Positions 45,177-53,126 of a stretch of DNA of 64,000 nt are shown piece by piece (the stretch's first letter is position 1; each line of letters starts with the position of its first letter). The notes beneath the pieces were generated by a model. It was not told the origin of the DNA, did not search any database, and saw only the letters and a list, made by a program, of their open reading frames with translations. The position numbers and the translations under genes were made by a program. Source of the DNA: UBA4408 sp002389785. GTDB taxonomy: Bacteria; Bacteroidota; Bacteroidia; UBA4408. The stretch is taken from assembly GCA_035438985.1 (NCBI GenBank), contig DAORJK010000006.1, positions 1-64,000 on the forward strand, read 5' to 3'.

Positions 45177-45380
45177 CTACTCCCCTTCCTCTAACTCTTT
45201 TAAAATTTTATTCACGTCTTCCTCTGTGGTACTCAATTTTGCTTTGCAAATTTTAATAAGCAAGGCAGCACGTTTTACTTTTTGCGAAAGCTCATCCACA
45301 CTTATTTCGCCATCTTCAATTTCGCTTACAATCGTTTGCAATTCGGCAAATGCCTCTGTATAGCTGGGTTTATCGCTCAT
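45177..45380 (-). CDS. xseB: exodeoxyribonuclease VII small subunit
   Basis: XseB partners XseA in degrading single-stranded DNA. The ATG at 45380 gives MSDKPSYTEAFAELQTIV, 67 residues; an ATG at 45389 would add three residues and overlap xseA by eight bases. The helical pattern EIEDGEISVDELSQKVKRAA is the XseB signature. It directly follows xseA on the same strand, so the two are translationally coupled. Confidence 0.95.
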   Translation of the reverse strand: MSDKPSYTEAFAELQTIVSEIEDGEISVDELSQKVKRAALLIKICKAKLSTTEEDVNKILKELEEGE

Positions 45381-45381
45381 T

Positions 45382-46839
45382 TTATTCATTTATATTTGTT
45401 ACTGTACTGATTATTTCTCCCTTCATTACCAAAGTTTTTATGTCATCGCCTTGCTTTAAAGTGCGCGTACTTTTTACTGATTTTCCATTCAACAAAGTAA
45501 TACTATAGCCTCTTTTTAATACATTCATTGGGTTAAGAATAGCTATATTTTTCTCGATTGAATTTAGCGCTGTGTTATTAATCTGAAGCTGATTTTTGGA
45601 AATAGCATTTATATTTTTCGACTCTCTTCTCAACGATTGTTCATGTTGTAAAACCATCACCTTAGCTGTTTTATACAGCACTGATGTCAGTTGCATGAGT
45701 TCATGCTTTGCACCAACACTTAGTGAACTTCCTTCTCTTTTTAACCTATCGTTCAACGCATCTATAGCATCCCGTCGGTATTTAAATACAAAATTGGCAT
45801 GCAGGGTAATTCCCTTCACTTCGGCCTTTAATAGTTGCTTGTTGTTCTTAAGTGTGTTTTCGGTAAGGGAAGTAAATTGTTTCAATTGGTTTTTGAAATT
45901 ACTTTTTTCCTGTTGCATTAATTGAGAAGCAAAATCAGTAATTGCCTCCACTGCATTTTCGATGGGTACCGAAAAATTATGAAATTTTTGAAGTAAAAAT
46001 TCTGCCAATTTTGTTGGGGTTATTTCATTGGTATGCGACACCAATTCAGCAACCGTCTCGTTGGTCGAATGCCCAATTCCTGTAATTACCGGCAAGGGAA
46101 ATTCGGCAATGGCTTTAGCCAACAAAAAACTGTTGTAACAGGATAAGCCTACATCGCCACCTCCTCCGCGAATAATGGCAACCAAATCGAAATGCTGTTT
46201 TATTTTACGAATATTTTTGAGTTGTGAAATAATACCCTCTACTGCTTTATCGCCTTGCAACAGCGAAGGAAAAAGCATGTGGAAGAAACTATAATTCCAG
46301 GCATTTTTATCGAGTACATCCAAAAAATCGGCATAGCCTTTACTGGTTTCTACCGAAATAATGGCAATGCGTTGAGGTAATAAAGCCAAAGGAATCTGTT
46401 TATTCTTCGCATAAATTCCTTGTTCAATAAGGCGTTGAATGGTTTCTTGCTTCTCCTTTTCTAAATCGCCCAAGGTGTAGCTAACGTCCATATCTAAAAT
46501 GCGGAGCGACAAACCGAAAGAAGGATCAAACGTAATTTTAGCGAGAAAAAGTACTTTAATCCCATCTTTCAAGGGTTCTTTTAATACAGCTAAAAAGTTG
46601 TTGTTAATTTTTTGATACTCGCTTTTCCAAAGTGTCGATTTTAATTGGGCAATAATTTTTCCATCCTGCTTTTCAACCAATTCGGGATAACAATGCCCTG
46701 AATGCGAGTAATAATTTAGCTTATTCATTTCGGCCTTTACCCAAAAAGCTGTGCTATACCTGTCTTCCAAGGTACGCTTAATGCTTTTTGTTACTTCAAG
46801 CAAGGAATAAATACGCGGTGCTTTCTCTATTTCCGACAT
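45382..46839 (-). CDS. xseA: exodeoxyribonuclease VII large subunit
   Basis: Catalytic subunit of exonuclease VII, which digests single-stranded DNA in both directions in repair and recombination. Residues ~1-110 form the N-terminal OB-fold DNA-binding domain (AEMNKLNYYSHSGHCYPELV). The catalytic domain follows with IRGGGGDVGLSCYNSFLLAK, then GIGHSTNETVAELVSHTNEI and PTKLAEFLL. A long coiled coil and the terminal GYSITLLNGKSVKS region complete it. Length 485 is slightly above the norm. Operon with xseB (one-base gap to the preferred xseB start). Confidence 0.97.
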   Translation of the reverse strand: MSEIEKAPRIYSLLEVTKSIKRTLEDRYSTAFWVKAEMNKLNYYSHSGHCYPELVEKQDGKIIAQLKSTLWKSEYQKINNNFLAVLKEPLKDGIKVLFLAKITFDPSFGLSLRILDMDVSYTLGDLEKEKQETIQRLIEQGIYAKNKQIPLALLPQRIAIISVETSKGYADFLDVLDKNAWNYSFFHMLFPSLLQGDKAVEGIISQLKNIRKIKQHFDLVAIIRGGGGDVGLSCYNSFLLAKAIAEFPLPVITGIGHSTNETVAELVSHTNEITPTKLAEFLLQKFHNFSVPIENAVEAITDFASQLMQQEKSNFKNQLKQFTSLTENTLKNNKQLLKAEVKGITLHANFVFKYRRDAIDALNDRLKREGSSLSVGAKHELMQLTSVLYKTAKVMVLQHEQSLRRESKNINAISKNQLQINNTALNSIEKNIAILNPMNVLKRGYSITLLNGKSVKSTRTLKQGDDIKTLVMKGEIISTVTNINE

Positions 46840-46865
46840 GTTTTTTTTCGACTAAAGAAGGGCTG

Positions 46866-47168
46866 TTATTTTTTTATCCGTTTTTGGTACTTTACTTTTT
46901 CTTCGGCCAATTGTAAGGCTTTTATACCAATTTGTTCATCGGCAACTTCATAGGCTAATTTATCTGAAAGCCAAGCCAGCAACAAATCGTTTTCGTTTAC
47001 TTTATAATAACTTGCAAGATTAATTACTTGTCTGCGGGTAGCATTGCGTAAGCCACGTTCAATTTTGCTTAAAATTGCTTGGTCAATATGCAGGTATGCA
47101 GCCACTGTACGCAAAGGCAGTTCAGCATCTTCGCGCAACTTTCGCAATGTTTCACCTAAATTTTGCAT
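46866..47168 (-). CDS. XRE-family helix-turn-helix regulator
   Basis: The product is 100 residues from the ATG at 47168; the frame is open upstream to 47252 across the operator, so the inner start is preferred. Residues 1-62 are an XRE HTH (LGETLRKLREDAELPLRTVA, then IDQAILSKIERGLRNATRRQ). The C-terminus is helical and basic (LAEEKVKYQKRIKK). A perfect inverted repeat and an overlapping -7 box lie 16-38 bases upstream, pointing to autoregulation. It is located after hsdR on the same strand; such regulators are common at restriction-modification loci and time nuclease expression. Confidence 0.9.
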   Translation of the reverse strand: MQNLGETLRKLREDAELPLRTVAAYLHIDQAILSKIERGLRNATRRQVINLASYYKVNENDLLLAWLSDKLAYEVADEQIGIKALQLAEEKVKYQKRIKK

Positions 47169-47183
47169 ACTGAAAAAATTATT

Positions 47184-47206
47184 TTTGACATTTTTTGTCA
47201 AATGTA
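47184..47206 (-). promoter_or_regulatory. operator and -7 box of the XRE regulator
   Basis: TTTGACA (47184-47190) and TGTCAAA (47196-47202) form a perfect seven-base inverted repeat with a TTTTT spacer. On the minus strand the TACATTTG box (47206-47199) overlaps its upstream arm. A repressor bound here would cover the -7 box and the start site. Confidence 0.6.
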
Positions 47207-47350
47207 TAAAACTATTTAGCGCATCCTTTAATTGGAAGATTAATTTTTTCAACAGAATGATTTGAGTTGACTCGAATTCGATTAAACGCTTCGGATATTT
47301 TTCTTGCAGGACAAGTTAATTGGCAATAGTTAGTTTCACTTCAAAACACA

Positions 47351-49783
47351 TTATGCCACCTTCTTCTTATACAAATACTGCTGAAACTCAATAAACAACT
47401 TACTTATATTTGCTACATCACCAAGCATTTCCTTTGCATCTTCCAGCGATTGATATTTATTGGTGAGCAGAATCGGCAATTTTTCTTGGTCTAGTTCTTC
47501 AACTCCTGTTTCGATGTATTTACTCAGTACGAATTCTATAAATTCTTTTTGCTTGGTGTCGAGTAATGCGAAGATGGTTGCTTGTGATGTTGCAACTCGT
47601 TCTTCTCTTGTCATTGATTGGTAATTTCCGTTGAAAACATATTCCAGAACATCGAAGAGGTCGCTCTTTTCCATGTTTACTAATTGTTGCACGATTTGTA
47701 AATCACTCTTTGGAAAACCAGCTGCATCTAATTTTTCGAGAAGGGTGCGTCTAGTAAGTGGATTGCTCCATAACGTTCTTAATTCATCTTCGTTCTTGAA
47801 TAGATTCGGTAATTCTCCAAACAGATTATTTAAAAATTCTTCTGCCGAAATTGGTTTACCATCAGCACTCCAAAAGGAGGTTGAAATCATAGATTCAATT
47901 TCTCTTTCCTTTCCGTCACGCAGCTTTATTTTTAACTTCTGTTTATTACCGCACACACATGGGTGCTGACCGCATATGGGGCAAGGCTTAGGTAAAGACT
48001 TTTCGCAAATACAAGGTCGTTTACCGCATACATTGCAAGGCTGAGGCTGAGGTTTTGGAGTATCGGCACACTCACACACTACTTTGCCGCAAACATCACA
48101 AGGCAATGCTTCGCCATCCCATTCGGGGTCTGAAAAATGATGGTAAGCATCAACATAATCATATATTGTAAAGAACTCCTTTCCATCAAATAATCGTGTA
48201 CCTCTACCAATTATTTGCTTAAACTCAATAATTGAGTTTATAGGGCGCATTAATACAATGTTTCTAATGTTTCTAGCATCAACACCCGTAGAAAGCTTTT
48301 GAGATGTGGTAAGTATTGTTGGAATCGTTTTTTCGTTGTCTTGAAACTCGCGTAAAAACTGCTCTCCTATTTCGCCATCATTGGCTGTAACACGCACACA
48401 ATAATTGGGGTCGCTAGATTTTTTGTATTGATTTACGGTGTCACGGATTAATGCTGCATGAGGCTGATTAGCACAAAAAATAATGGCTTTCTCCTTTTGG
48501 TTGGCTTCGTCCATAAAAATTTGAACTCGCTTTGCCTCTCTCGCTTTAATTTCAATTATGCGGTTAAAATCACTCTCTGTGTATGTTTTTCCTTCTTCAA
48601 CTTCACCTTCAATAATTTCATCGTCGTTGGTGTAGATATAATCATCAAGAGTTGTTTGGATACGTTTCACCTTAAAAGGTGTCAGAAATCCATCGTTTAT
48701 GCCCTCCTTGAGGGAATAGATGTATACTGGCTCTCCAAAATATTTATAAGTATCCACATTGTCCTTTCTTTTTGGAGTAGCAGTTAAACCCAATTGGACA
48801 GCTGGCGAAAAATAATCCATAATAGCTCTCCAGTTGCCTTCGTCATTTGCTCCGCCTCTGTGACACTCATCAATAATGATAAAATCGAAAAAATCAGGAG
48901 GGTATTCACCAAAGTAAGGAGCTGGCTTGCCTTCTTTATCCCTGCCGCTCATGAAGGTTTGAAAAATGGTAAAGAAGATGCTCCCATTAGTAGGCAGATT
49001 TCCAGTTCTCCTTATTTCGTTGGGCTTTATGCGAACTAGCGCATCCTCAGGAAAGGCAGAAAATGAATTGTATGCTTGGTCGGCTAATATGTTTCTGTCG
49101 GCTAAAAATAAGATGCGTGGTCTGCGACTTCCATCCTGCTTTAAGTTCCAGCGTGTTTGAAATAATTTCCATGCAATTTGAAAAGCTATTGCTGTTTTTC
49201 CTGTACCTGTTGCAAGAGTTAATAAAATACGTTGCTTATTATTTGCAATGGCTTCGATGGTATTACGGACTGCAATTTCTTGATAATAACGCAATTGCCA
49301 TGTGCCGCTTTTATCTTCAAAGGGAACTTCGGCAAATTTTAATCGCCATTCGTTGATTGGTTTGTAAACTGTGATTGCTCCTGTAGATTCTCCGACAGGG
49401 TAGGTTTTATTCCATAATTCTTCAGGACTAAGGTAATTGTCTACTAAACTTTCTGCACCTGTTTTCATGCAGATGCTGTATATCTCCTTGCCGTTGGTTG
49501 AGTAAGTAGTTTCTAATTTTAATTTCTCAGCATATTGCTTGGCTTGTGCAACACCTTCACCAACATTTAAATCATCACTTTTGGCTTCAATCACAGCCAA
49601 TTTTATGCCTTTGTAAACCAATACGTAATCGGCAATAATTTTTTTAGACCGTGTGCCACCAGTTTGTATTTTACCAGCAGTGATGTTGTATTCACGAAGT
49701 ATTTTTGAACCTTCTACAATTCCCCAACCACAAGTCTTTAACTTAGGGTCTATGAGTTCTGCTCTTGTTTCTGCTTCGTTCAT
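47351..49783 (-). CDS. hsdR: type I restriction endonuclease subunit R
   Basis: ATP-dependent translocase and nuclease of a type I restriction system; 810 residues, EcoEI-like. The PD-(D/E)xK nuclease at the N-terminus is complete (D52, E66 and K68 in VIEAKSDD). The helicase motor shows Walker A ATGTGKT at 191-197, motif II IIIDECHRG near 305, and motif VI region IIGRGTRLF. Residues 562-611 contain three CxxCGxxxCxC units (CDVCGKVVCEC, CNVCGKRPCIC, CPICGQHPCVC). The C-terminal EcoEI_R-type helical domain follows (LLEKLDAAGFPKSDLQIVQQ). The start codon overlaps the stop of the small upstream ORF (ATGA). Confidence 0.96.
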   Translation of the reverse strand: MNEAETRAELIDPKLKTCGWGIVEGSKILREYNITAGKIQTGGTRSKKIIADYVLVYKGIKLAVIEAKSDDLNVGEGVAQAKQYAEKLKLETTYSTNGKEIYSICMKTGAESLVDNYLSPEELWNKTYPVGESTGAITVYKPINEWRLKFAEVPFEDKSGTWQLRYYQEIAVRNTIEAIANNKQRILLTLATGTGKTAIAFQIAWKLFQTRWNLKQDGSRRPRILFLADRNILADQAYNSFSAFPEDALVRIKPNEIRRTGNLPTNGSIFFTIFQTFMSGRDKEGKPAPYFGEYPPDFFDFIIIDECHRGGANDEGNWRAIMDYFSPAVQLGLTATPKRKDNVDTYKYFGEPVYIYSLKEGINDGFLTPFKVKRIQTTLDDYIYTNDDEIIEGEVEEGKTYTESDFNRIIEIKAREAKRVQIFMDEANQKEKAIIFCANQPHAALIRDTVNQYKKSSDPNYCVRVTANDGEIGEQFLREFQDNEKTIPTILTTSQKLSTGVDARNIRNIVLMRPINSIIEFKQIIGRGTRLFDGKEFFTIYDYVDAYHHFSDPEWDGEALPCDVCGKVVCECADTPKPQPQPCNVCGKRPCICEKSLPKPCPICGQHPCVCGNKQKLKIKLRDGKEREIESMISTSFWSADGKPISAEEFLNNLFGELPNLFKNEDELRTLWSNPLTRRTLLEKLDAAGFPKSDLQIVQQLVNMEKSDLFDVLEYVFNGNYQSMTREERVATSQATIFALLDTKQKEFIEFVLSKYIETGVEELDQEKLPILLTNKYQSLEDAKEMLGDVANISKLFIEFQQYLYKKKVA

Positions 49784-49983
49784 TTGATTTTTCTTAATAT
49801 GAAGGTTAAAGTGTCCAATTTATCCTTATAAGTTCTTAGAAAAACTTTTTGATGCTTTTCAAGTGCTTCATTGATAATTTTTCGTGTTTCTTCCTCTCCA
49901 AAAGCAAAAAGTAAAGCGCCTACTACTTCTCTTCCGTTTTTGTGTAGTTCAATATACTTTTTTAAGTTTTCACTGTCAATCAT
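49780..49983 (-). CDS. small ORF between hsdS and hsdR, 67 residues
   Basis: I do not recognise this protein. It is predicted to be mostly helical and charged (YIELHKNGREVVGALLFAFG, then EEETRKIINEALEKHQKVFL), without a signal peptide. Its ATG overlaps the hsdS stop by one base (TAATG) and its TGA overlaps the hsdR start (ATGA), so translation is coupled at both ends. This tight packing argues that it is a real gene. A role as a modulator of the restriction complex is only inferred from position. Confidence 0.75.
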   Translation of the reverse strand: MIDSENLKKYIELHKNGREVVGALLFAFGEEETRKIINEALEKHQKVFLRTYKDKLDTLTFILRKIK

Positions 49984-51206
49984 TAGGCAATGACTTTTGC
50001 AGTTTTTAATTCACCACTAAATGCTTTTTGCAAAACTGATTTTTTAAGTTCTTCTAAATCATTTATTTTTTGCTGATAAATGGCTTCTAATTTTTTGGTT
50101 TCGGCTGATAAGGCTTCAAGTTTGTCAACAATTACTTTTTGTAGTTTTAATGAGGGCAAGGGAACAATAAATTCTCGCATTGTTTTAAGCGAAACATTTT
50201 TTATTGTTGCTCCAGTTGCTTCCTTTTGTGCATATTGCAAAAAGTAGGGACTTGAAAGGACATATTTAATATAGTTCTTATCTACTCCTTCTTTCATATT
50301 AAAATAGCAAGCACTCTTTCCTAAAATAATTTTTTCATTGTTATAGAAAGCTACATTTCCCAATGTTCCATTTATTGAAACTAAAATTGTTCTATCAGTT
50401 AAGTTTTTTTTATGTTTATTGTATTCCTCAAAAGAGACTCTTTTAGTGTTTGATTTCAATTCAATTAATCCATCAGTAAGGTTGTTCCCATTTATGAAAT
50501 AATAATCGCCTTCTAATGTGTATTTGGGTGTACCATGTAATCCATCGCCTAAATGCGTTGTAAGTTCTTTTAACGTCTTCTCTTCCCAACTCTCACCCTT
50601 ATTCTCAAACACCCCTTGCAAATAACTTTCAAAAAGTTCTTTGGCATTTTTGAGGTTTTGTTCTGCATTGGCTTTTGCTTTGGCTATGGCGGCAAAGGCT
50701 TCATCTAATATGGTTACGATACGTTTTTGTTCGGAAAGAGGAGGCAGGGGGATATCTAAATTGCTTAATTGAGTCAATGATAAATTTTGCTGTGCAGCAC
50801 CGCCGCGCAATTTTTCAATTTCATCAGTTATTTGATTTGAATTGAAATATTTTGCAAGATAATTTACCAAAACACCTGAATCGCTTTTAAGCCTAATGAT
50901 TGCTAAAGCTTGATTCGTATTAGCAGGAATAATTTCATCTCTCACAATTCCAATTCTTCCCAAAGCTCCAGCAATTGAAAAAAGGATATCATTCGCTTTA
51001 AGCTGTGACCTTTTTAATGCATCGTGACATTCTTCATCGATGAAAGCAACTTTACTTGGTATAATCTCGCCTAATTCGGTTAATGATTCAACTTTAATAA
51101 ATTTTATGCCTTTATCAGTGAACTTATAACCAATGCTGGTAGGTGTAGTTCCCTTTGTAATTAAATCACATAGCTCACCCAATTTCTTTTTCTGCCAACT
51201 CTTCAT
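49983..51206 (-). CDS. hsdS: type I restriction-modification specificity subunit S
   Basis: Recognises the bipartite target for the type I complex. It has two target-recognition domains. TRD1 (residues ~1-150, WQKKKLGELCDLITKGTTPT) is followed by a conserved region (PLPPLSEQKRIVTILDEAFA). TRD2 (residues ~205-350, WEEKTLKELTTHLGDGLHGT) is followed by the second helical spacer (PLPSLKLQKVIVDKLEALSA). Length 407 is standard. The target cannot be read from sequence. Its ATG overlaps the hsdM stop (four-base ATGA). Confidence 0.95.
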   Translation of the reverse strand: MKSWQKKKLGELCDLITKGTTPTSIGYKFTDKGIKFIKVESLTELGEIIPSKVAFIDEECHDALKRSQLKANDILFSIAGALGRIGIVRDEIIPANTNQALAIIRLKSDSGVLVNYLAKYFNSNQITDEIEKLRGGAAQQNLSLTQLSNLDIPLPPLSEQKRIVTILDEAFAAIAKAKANAEQNLKNAKELFESYLQGVFENKGESWEEKTLKELTTHLGDGLHGTPKYTLEGDYYFINGNNLTDGLIELKSNTKRVSFEEYNKHKKNLTDRTILVSINGTLGNVAFYNNEKIILGKSACYFNMKEGVDKNYIKYVLSSPYFLQYAQKEATGATIKNVSLKTMREFIVPLPSLKLQKVIVDKLEALSAETKKLEAIYQQKINDLEELKKSVLQKAFSGELKTAKVIA

Positions 51207-52174
51207 ATCAATTGCAAAATTGAGTTTAAGATATCCGCGCTTTCTTCATCCAAAGCTTTCATTTCTTCCAATATTTCTTTTGGGTTACGTAAAGTAGCTT
51301 CTTCTTTTTTGTTGGGGTTCTTAGCACTTAGGTCAAAAGTGTTTTGGTCAATGTCTTTGACGTTAATGCTCCAAGAATTCTCGCTATCCTTTTTTGTTTT
51401 TTGTAATTCCAAAAAATCAGCTAAATCCCTTTCGTTTAGGGCATTTGTCTTTCCTAAATTTCTTGCAAGGTTAAGTTGATAAAACCAAACCTTTTTAGTA
51501 GGAGTACCTTTCTCAAAAAACAAAACTACTGTCTTAACACCNNNNNNNNNNNNNNNNNNNNNNNNNNNNNNNNNNNNNNNNNNNNNNNNNNNNNNNNNNN
51601 NNNNNNNNNNNNNNNNNNNNNNNNNNNNNNNNNNNNNNNNNTATTCGCCACCGTTCCGTCCAGCATTCCCCATATTCTGAATCTTTGATTCATACAAATG
51701 GCTCATTTCGTGCTTTTCAGCGTGAGTGCGGAAACGGAGTTCGTCAATACGATTAATCACTTCACGCAAATTATAACCACTTTGAATTCGGTTTTTCAGC
51801 TCGCTAAAAATCTCACCAATTTTATATTCAATAGTATCGGCACTCTCCGCAGAGGTTTTAAATTTTTTGAGGTAAGGAAAAAGTTTAATATTCACAAAAT
51901 CGGCAAGGTCATCGCCAGTTAAAGCTTTGTGGTGGTCAAGCTTACCCGCTGCATCTTTAGGCGCAGCCCACACATTCCATCGGTATTCCTTATCAATAAT
52001 TGGATTGTAAGTTTTTCCAGTAAGCTCGGCAGCAGTAGCTTTATCCTTTTCTAAATCATCAAGATATTTTAAGAACAGCACCCAAGAAGTTTGCTCCACA
52101 TAATCTAATTCACTTCCGCAGCCAGCATCCTTGTGTAGTATGTCATCTATATTTTTGAATGTTTGTTCGAACAT
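51203..52174 (-). CDS. hsdM: type I restriction-modification methyltransferase subunit M, interrupted by an assembly gap
   Basis: SAM-dependent adenine methyltransferase of the type I complex. The N-terminal helical domain (MFEQTFKNIDDILHKDAGCG, then SWVLFLKYLDDLEKDKATAA) is intact. The reading frame then enters 100 N at 51641-51542. It resumes with GVKTVVLFFEKGTPTKKVWF, the region after the catalytic domain. The SAM motif and the catalytic NPPF/NPPY motif are therefore missing from the assembled sequence. The assembled 323 residues, including 34 unknown, are far below the ~480-530 of the family, so the gap stands for some 200 residues. The frame appears in phase across the N run by chance. 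The gene is probably intact in the organism. Confidence 0.9.
   Translation of the reverse strand: MFEQTFKNIDDILHKDAGCGSELDYVEQTSWVLFLKYLDDLEKDKATAAELTGKTYNPIIDKEYRWNVWAAPKDAAGKLDHHKALTGDDLADFVNIKLFPYLKKFKTSAESADTIEYKIGEIFSELKNRIQSGYNLREVINRIDELRFRTHAEKHEMSHLYESKIQNMGNAGRNGGEXXXXXXXXXXXXXXXXXXXXXXXXXXXXXXXXXXGVKTVVLFFEKGTPTKKVWFYQLNLARNLGKTNALNERDLADFLELQKTKKDSENSWSINVKDIDQNTFDLSAKNPNKKEEATLRNPKEILEEMKALDEESADILNSILQLI
51542..51641. other. assembly gap of 100 N
   Basis: Exactly 100 N, a scaffolder placeholder for a gap of unknown size. It removes the catalytic core of hsdM. Confidence 0.98.
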
Positions 52175-52199
52175 TGGAATTTAAATGATTGTTAGTTTG

Positions 52200-52232
52200 T
52201 AAAGATAATATTCTGATTGCTTTATGATACAA
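52200..52232 (-). promoter_or_regulatory. candidate promoter of the hsdMSR operon
   Basis: On the minus strand TTG (52232-52230) is followed after 22 bases by TATCTTTA (52207-52200), one mismatch from TAnnTTTG. It lies 26 bases before the hsdM ATG. Confidence 0.4.
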
Positions 52233-52241
52233 CTGCACGAA

Positions 52242-52278
52242 AAATCAATTTATTCAATAAAAATTGTATTATTGATTT
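52242..52278. repeat. inverted repeat in the hsdM / HipA-like divergent region
   Basis: AAATCAAT (52242-52249) pairs with ATTGATTT (52271-52278). Inside, CAAT (52255-52258) pairs with ATTG (52263-52266) around AAAA. The arms are symmetrical except for one extra T on the left. It lies between the hsdM promoter and the start of the HipA-like gene, so it is a possible operator or transcript hairpin. Confidence 0.45.
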
Positions 52279-52297
52279 CGAATTATTCTGCTAGAAC

Positions 52298-53122
52298 TTG
52301 ATACGTGTTTATTCAATAACCAATATTTTACGACAATTTACCACTAATGGGAGTCAGCCAGTATTGGTTATGGCAAATAATCACCAAGATTATGTATGCA
52401 AATATCCTCGTTCAGCAGCTAATTTTTCAAAACCACTAGTAAATGAATATTTAGGCTCATGTTTTTTAAAACAATGGAATATAAACACACCTGATATAGC
52501 AGTTGTTCAAGTTAAACCAGAACATATAAATGAAGAGATATTTAATTTACAGCCAGCTTGGTTTAAACGCCCTTGTTTTGGTTCTCAATATAACAGGTAT
52601 TTTCAAGAATTTGATAAATTTGTTGGGAGTAGTAGTCAAAATAAGGGAATAAAAGCTAACAATAACTTTCTACGTACTGCGTTATTTGACATTTGGGTTG
52701 GAAATGATGATAGAAATATAGGGAATTTCAATCTAATGATAGATACAACAAACTTTAATAACCTTGTTTCTATTGACCATGGGGATATTTTTAACACGAG
52801 TTCTATATATGGTGGTAGAGAACTTTATTTATTAAGTTTTGAAGATTCCATACTCTCTAGCCCTCTATTAACTAAGATTTACACAAAAAAAACGTTTTAT
52901 AGTAAAGTTTTTAGAACAAATCTTGAAAAGGAATATTATCTTTGCATTGATAGATGCGAGAGAAATTTTGCTGAAATTATCAAAGATTTACCCTCAGAAT
53001 GGTGCGATGACAAACCAAATTTAAGTAGTATAGTTTCAGCAAATCTGTTCAATGATGAATGGAAAAAAAATTGTTGGAAATTATTTTTAGAATTTATTCA
53101 TACTAATTTAAAAACTACCTAA
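52298..53122 (+). CDS. HipA-like kinase domain protein
   Basis: A 274-residue stand-alone kinase domain of the HipA superfamily. The start is TTG at 52298 (MIRVYSITNILRQFTTNGSQ); no ATG precedes the glycine loop. Kinase elements can be traced: loop TTNGSQPVLVMA, lysine K35 (YVCKYP), helix-C glutamate E50, catalytic loop IWVGNDDRNIGNFN with D137/D138 and N143, and the metal-binding DHG at 160-162 in place of DFG. All key residues seem present, so an active kinase is predicted. The N-subdomain and HipB partner of classical HipAB are absent. Instead the DUF3037 gene follows after four bases, a pairing that recurs in bacteria. Confidence 0.85.
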   Translation: MIRVYSITNILRQFTTNGSQPVLVMANNHQDYVCKYPRSAANFSKPLVNEYLGSCFLKQWNINTPDIAVVQVKPEHINEEIFNLQPAWFKRPCFGSQYNRYFQEFDKFVGSSSQNKGIKANNNFLRTALFDIWVGNDDRNIGNFNLMIDTTNFNNLVSIDHGDIFNTSSIYGGRELYLLSFEDSILSSPLLTKIYTKKTFYSKVFRTNLEKEYYLCIDRCERNFAEIIKDLPSEWCDDKPNLSSIVSANLFNDEWKKNCWKLFLEFIHTNLKTT

Positions 53123-53126
53123 AAAA

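Noticed and set aside
52175..52297. A HipB-like antitoxin gene upstream of the HipA-like kinase
   Set aside because: Only 123 bases are present before hsdM and there is no HTH-coding frame. The partner candidate is the downstream DUF3037 gene.
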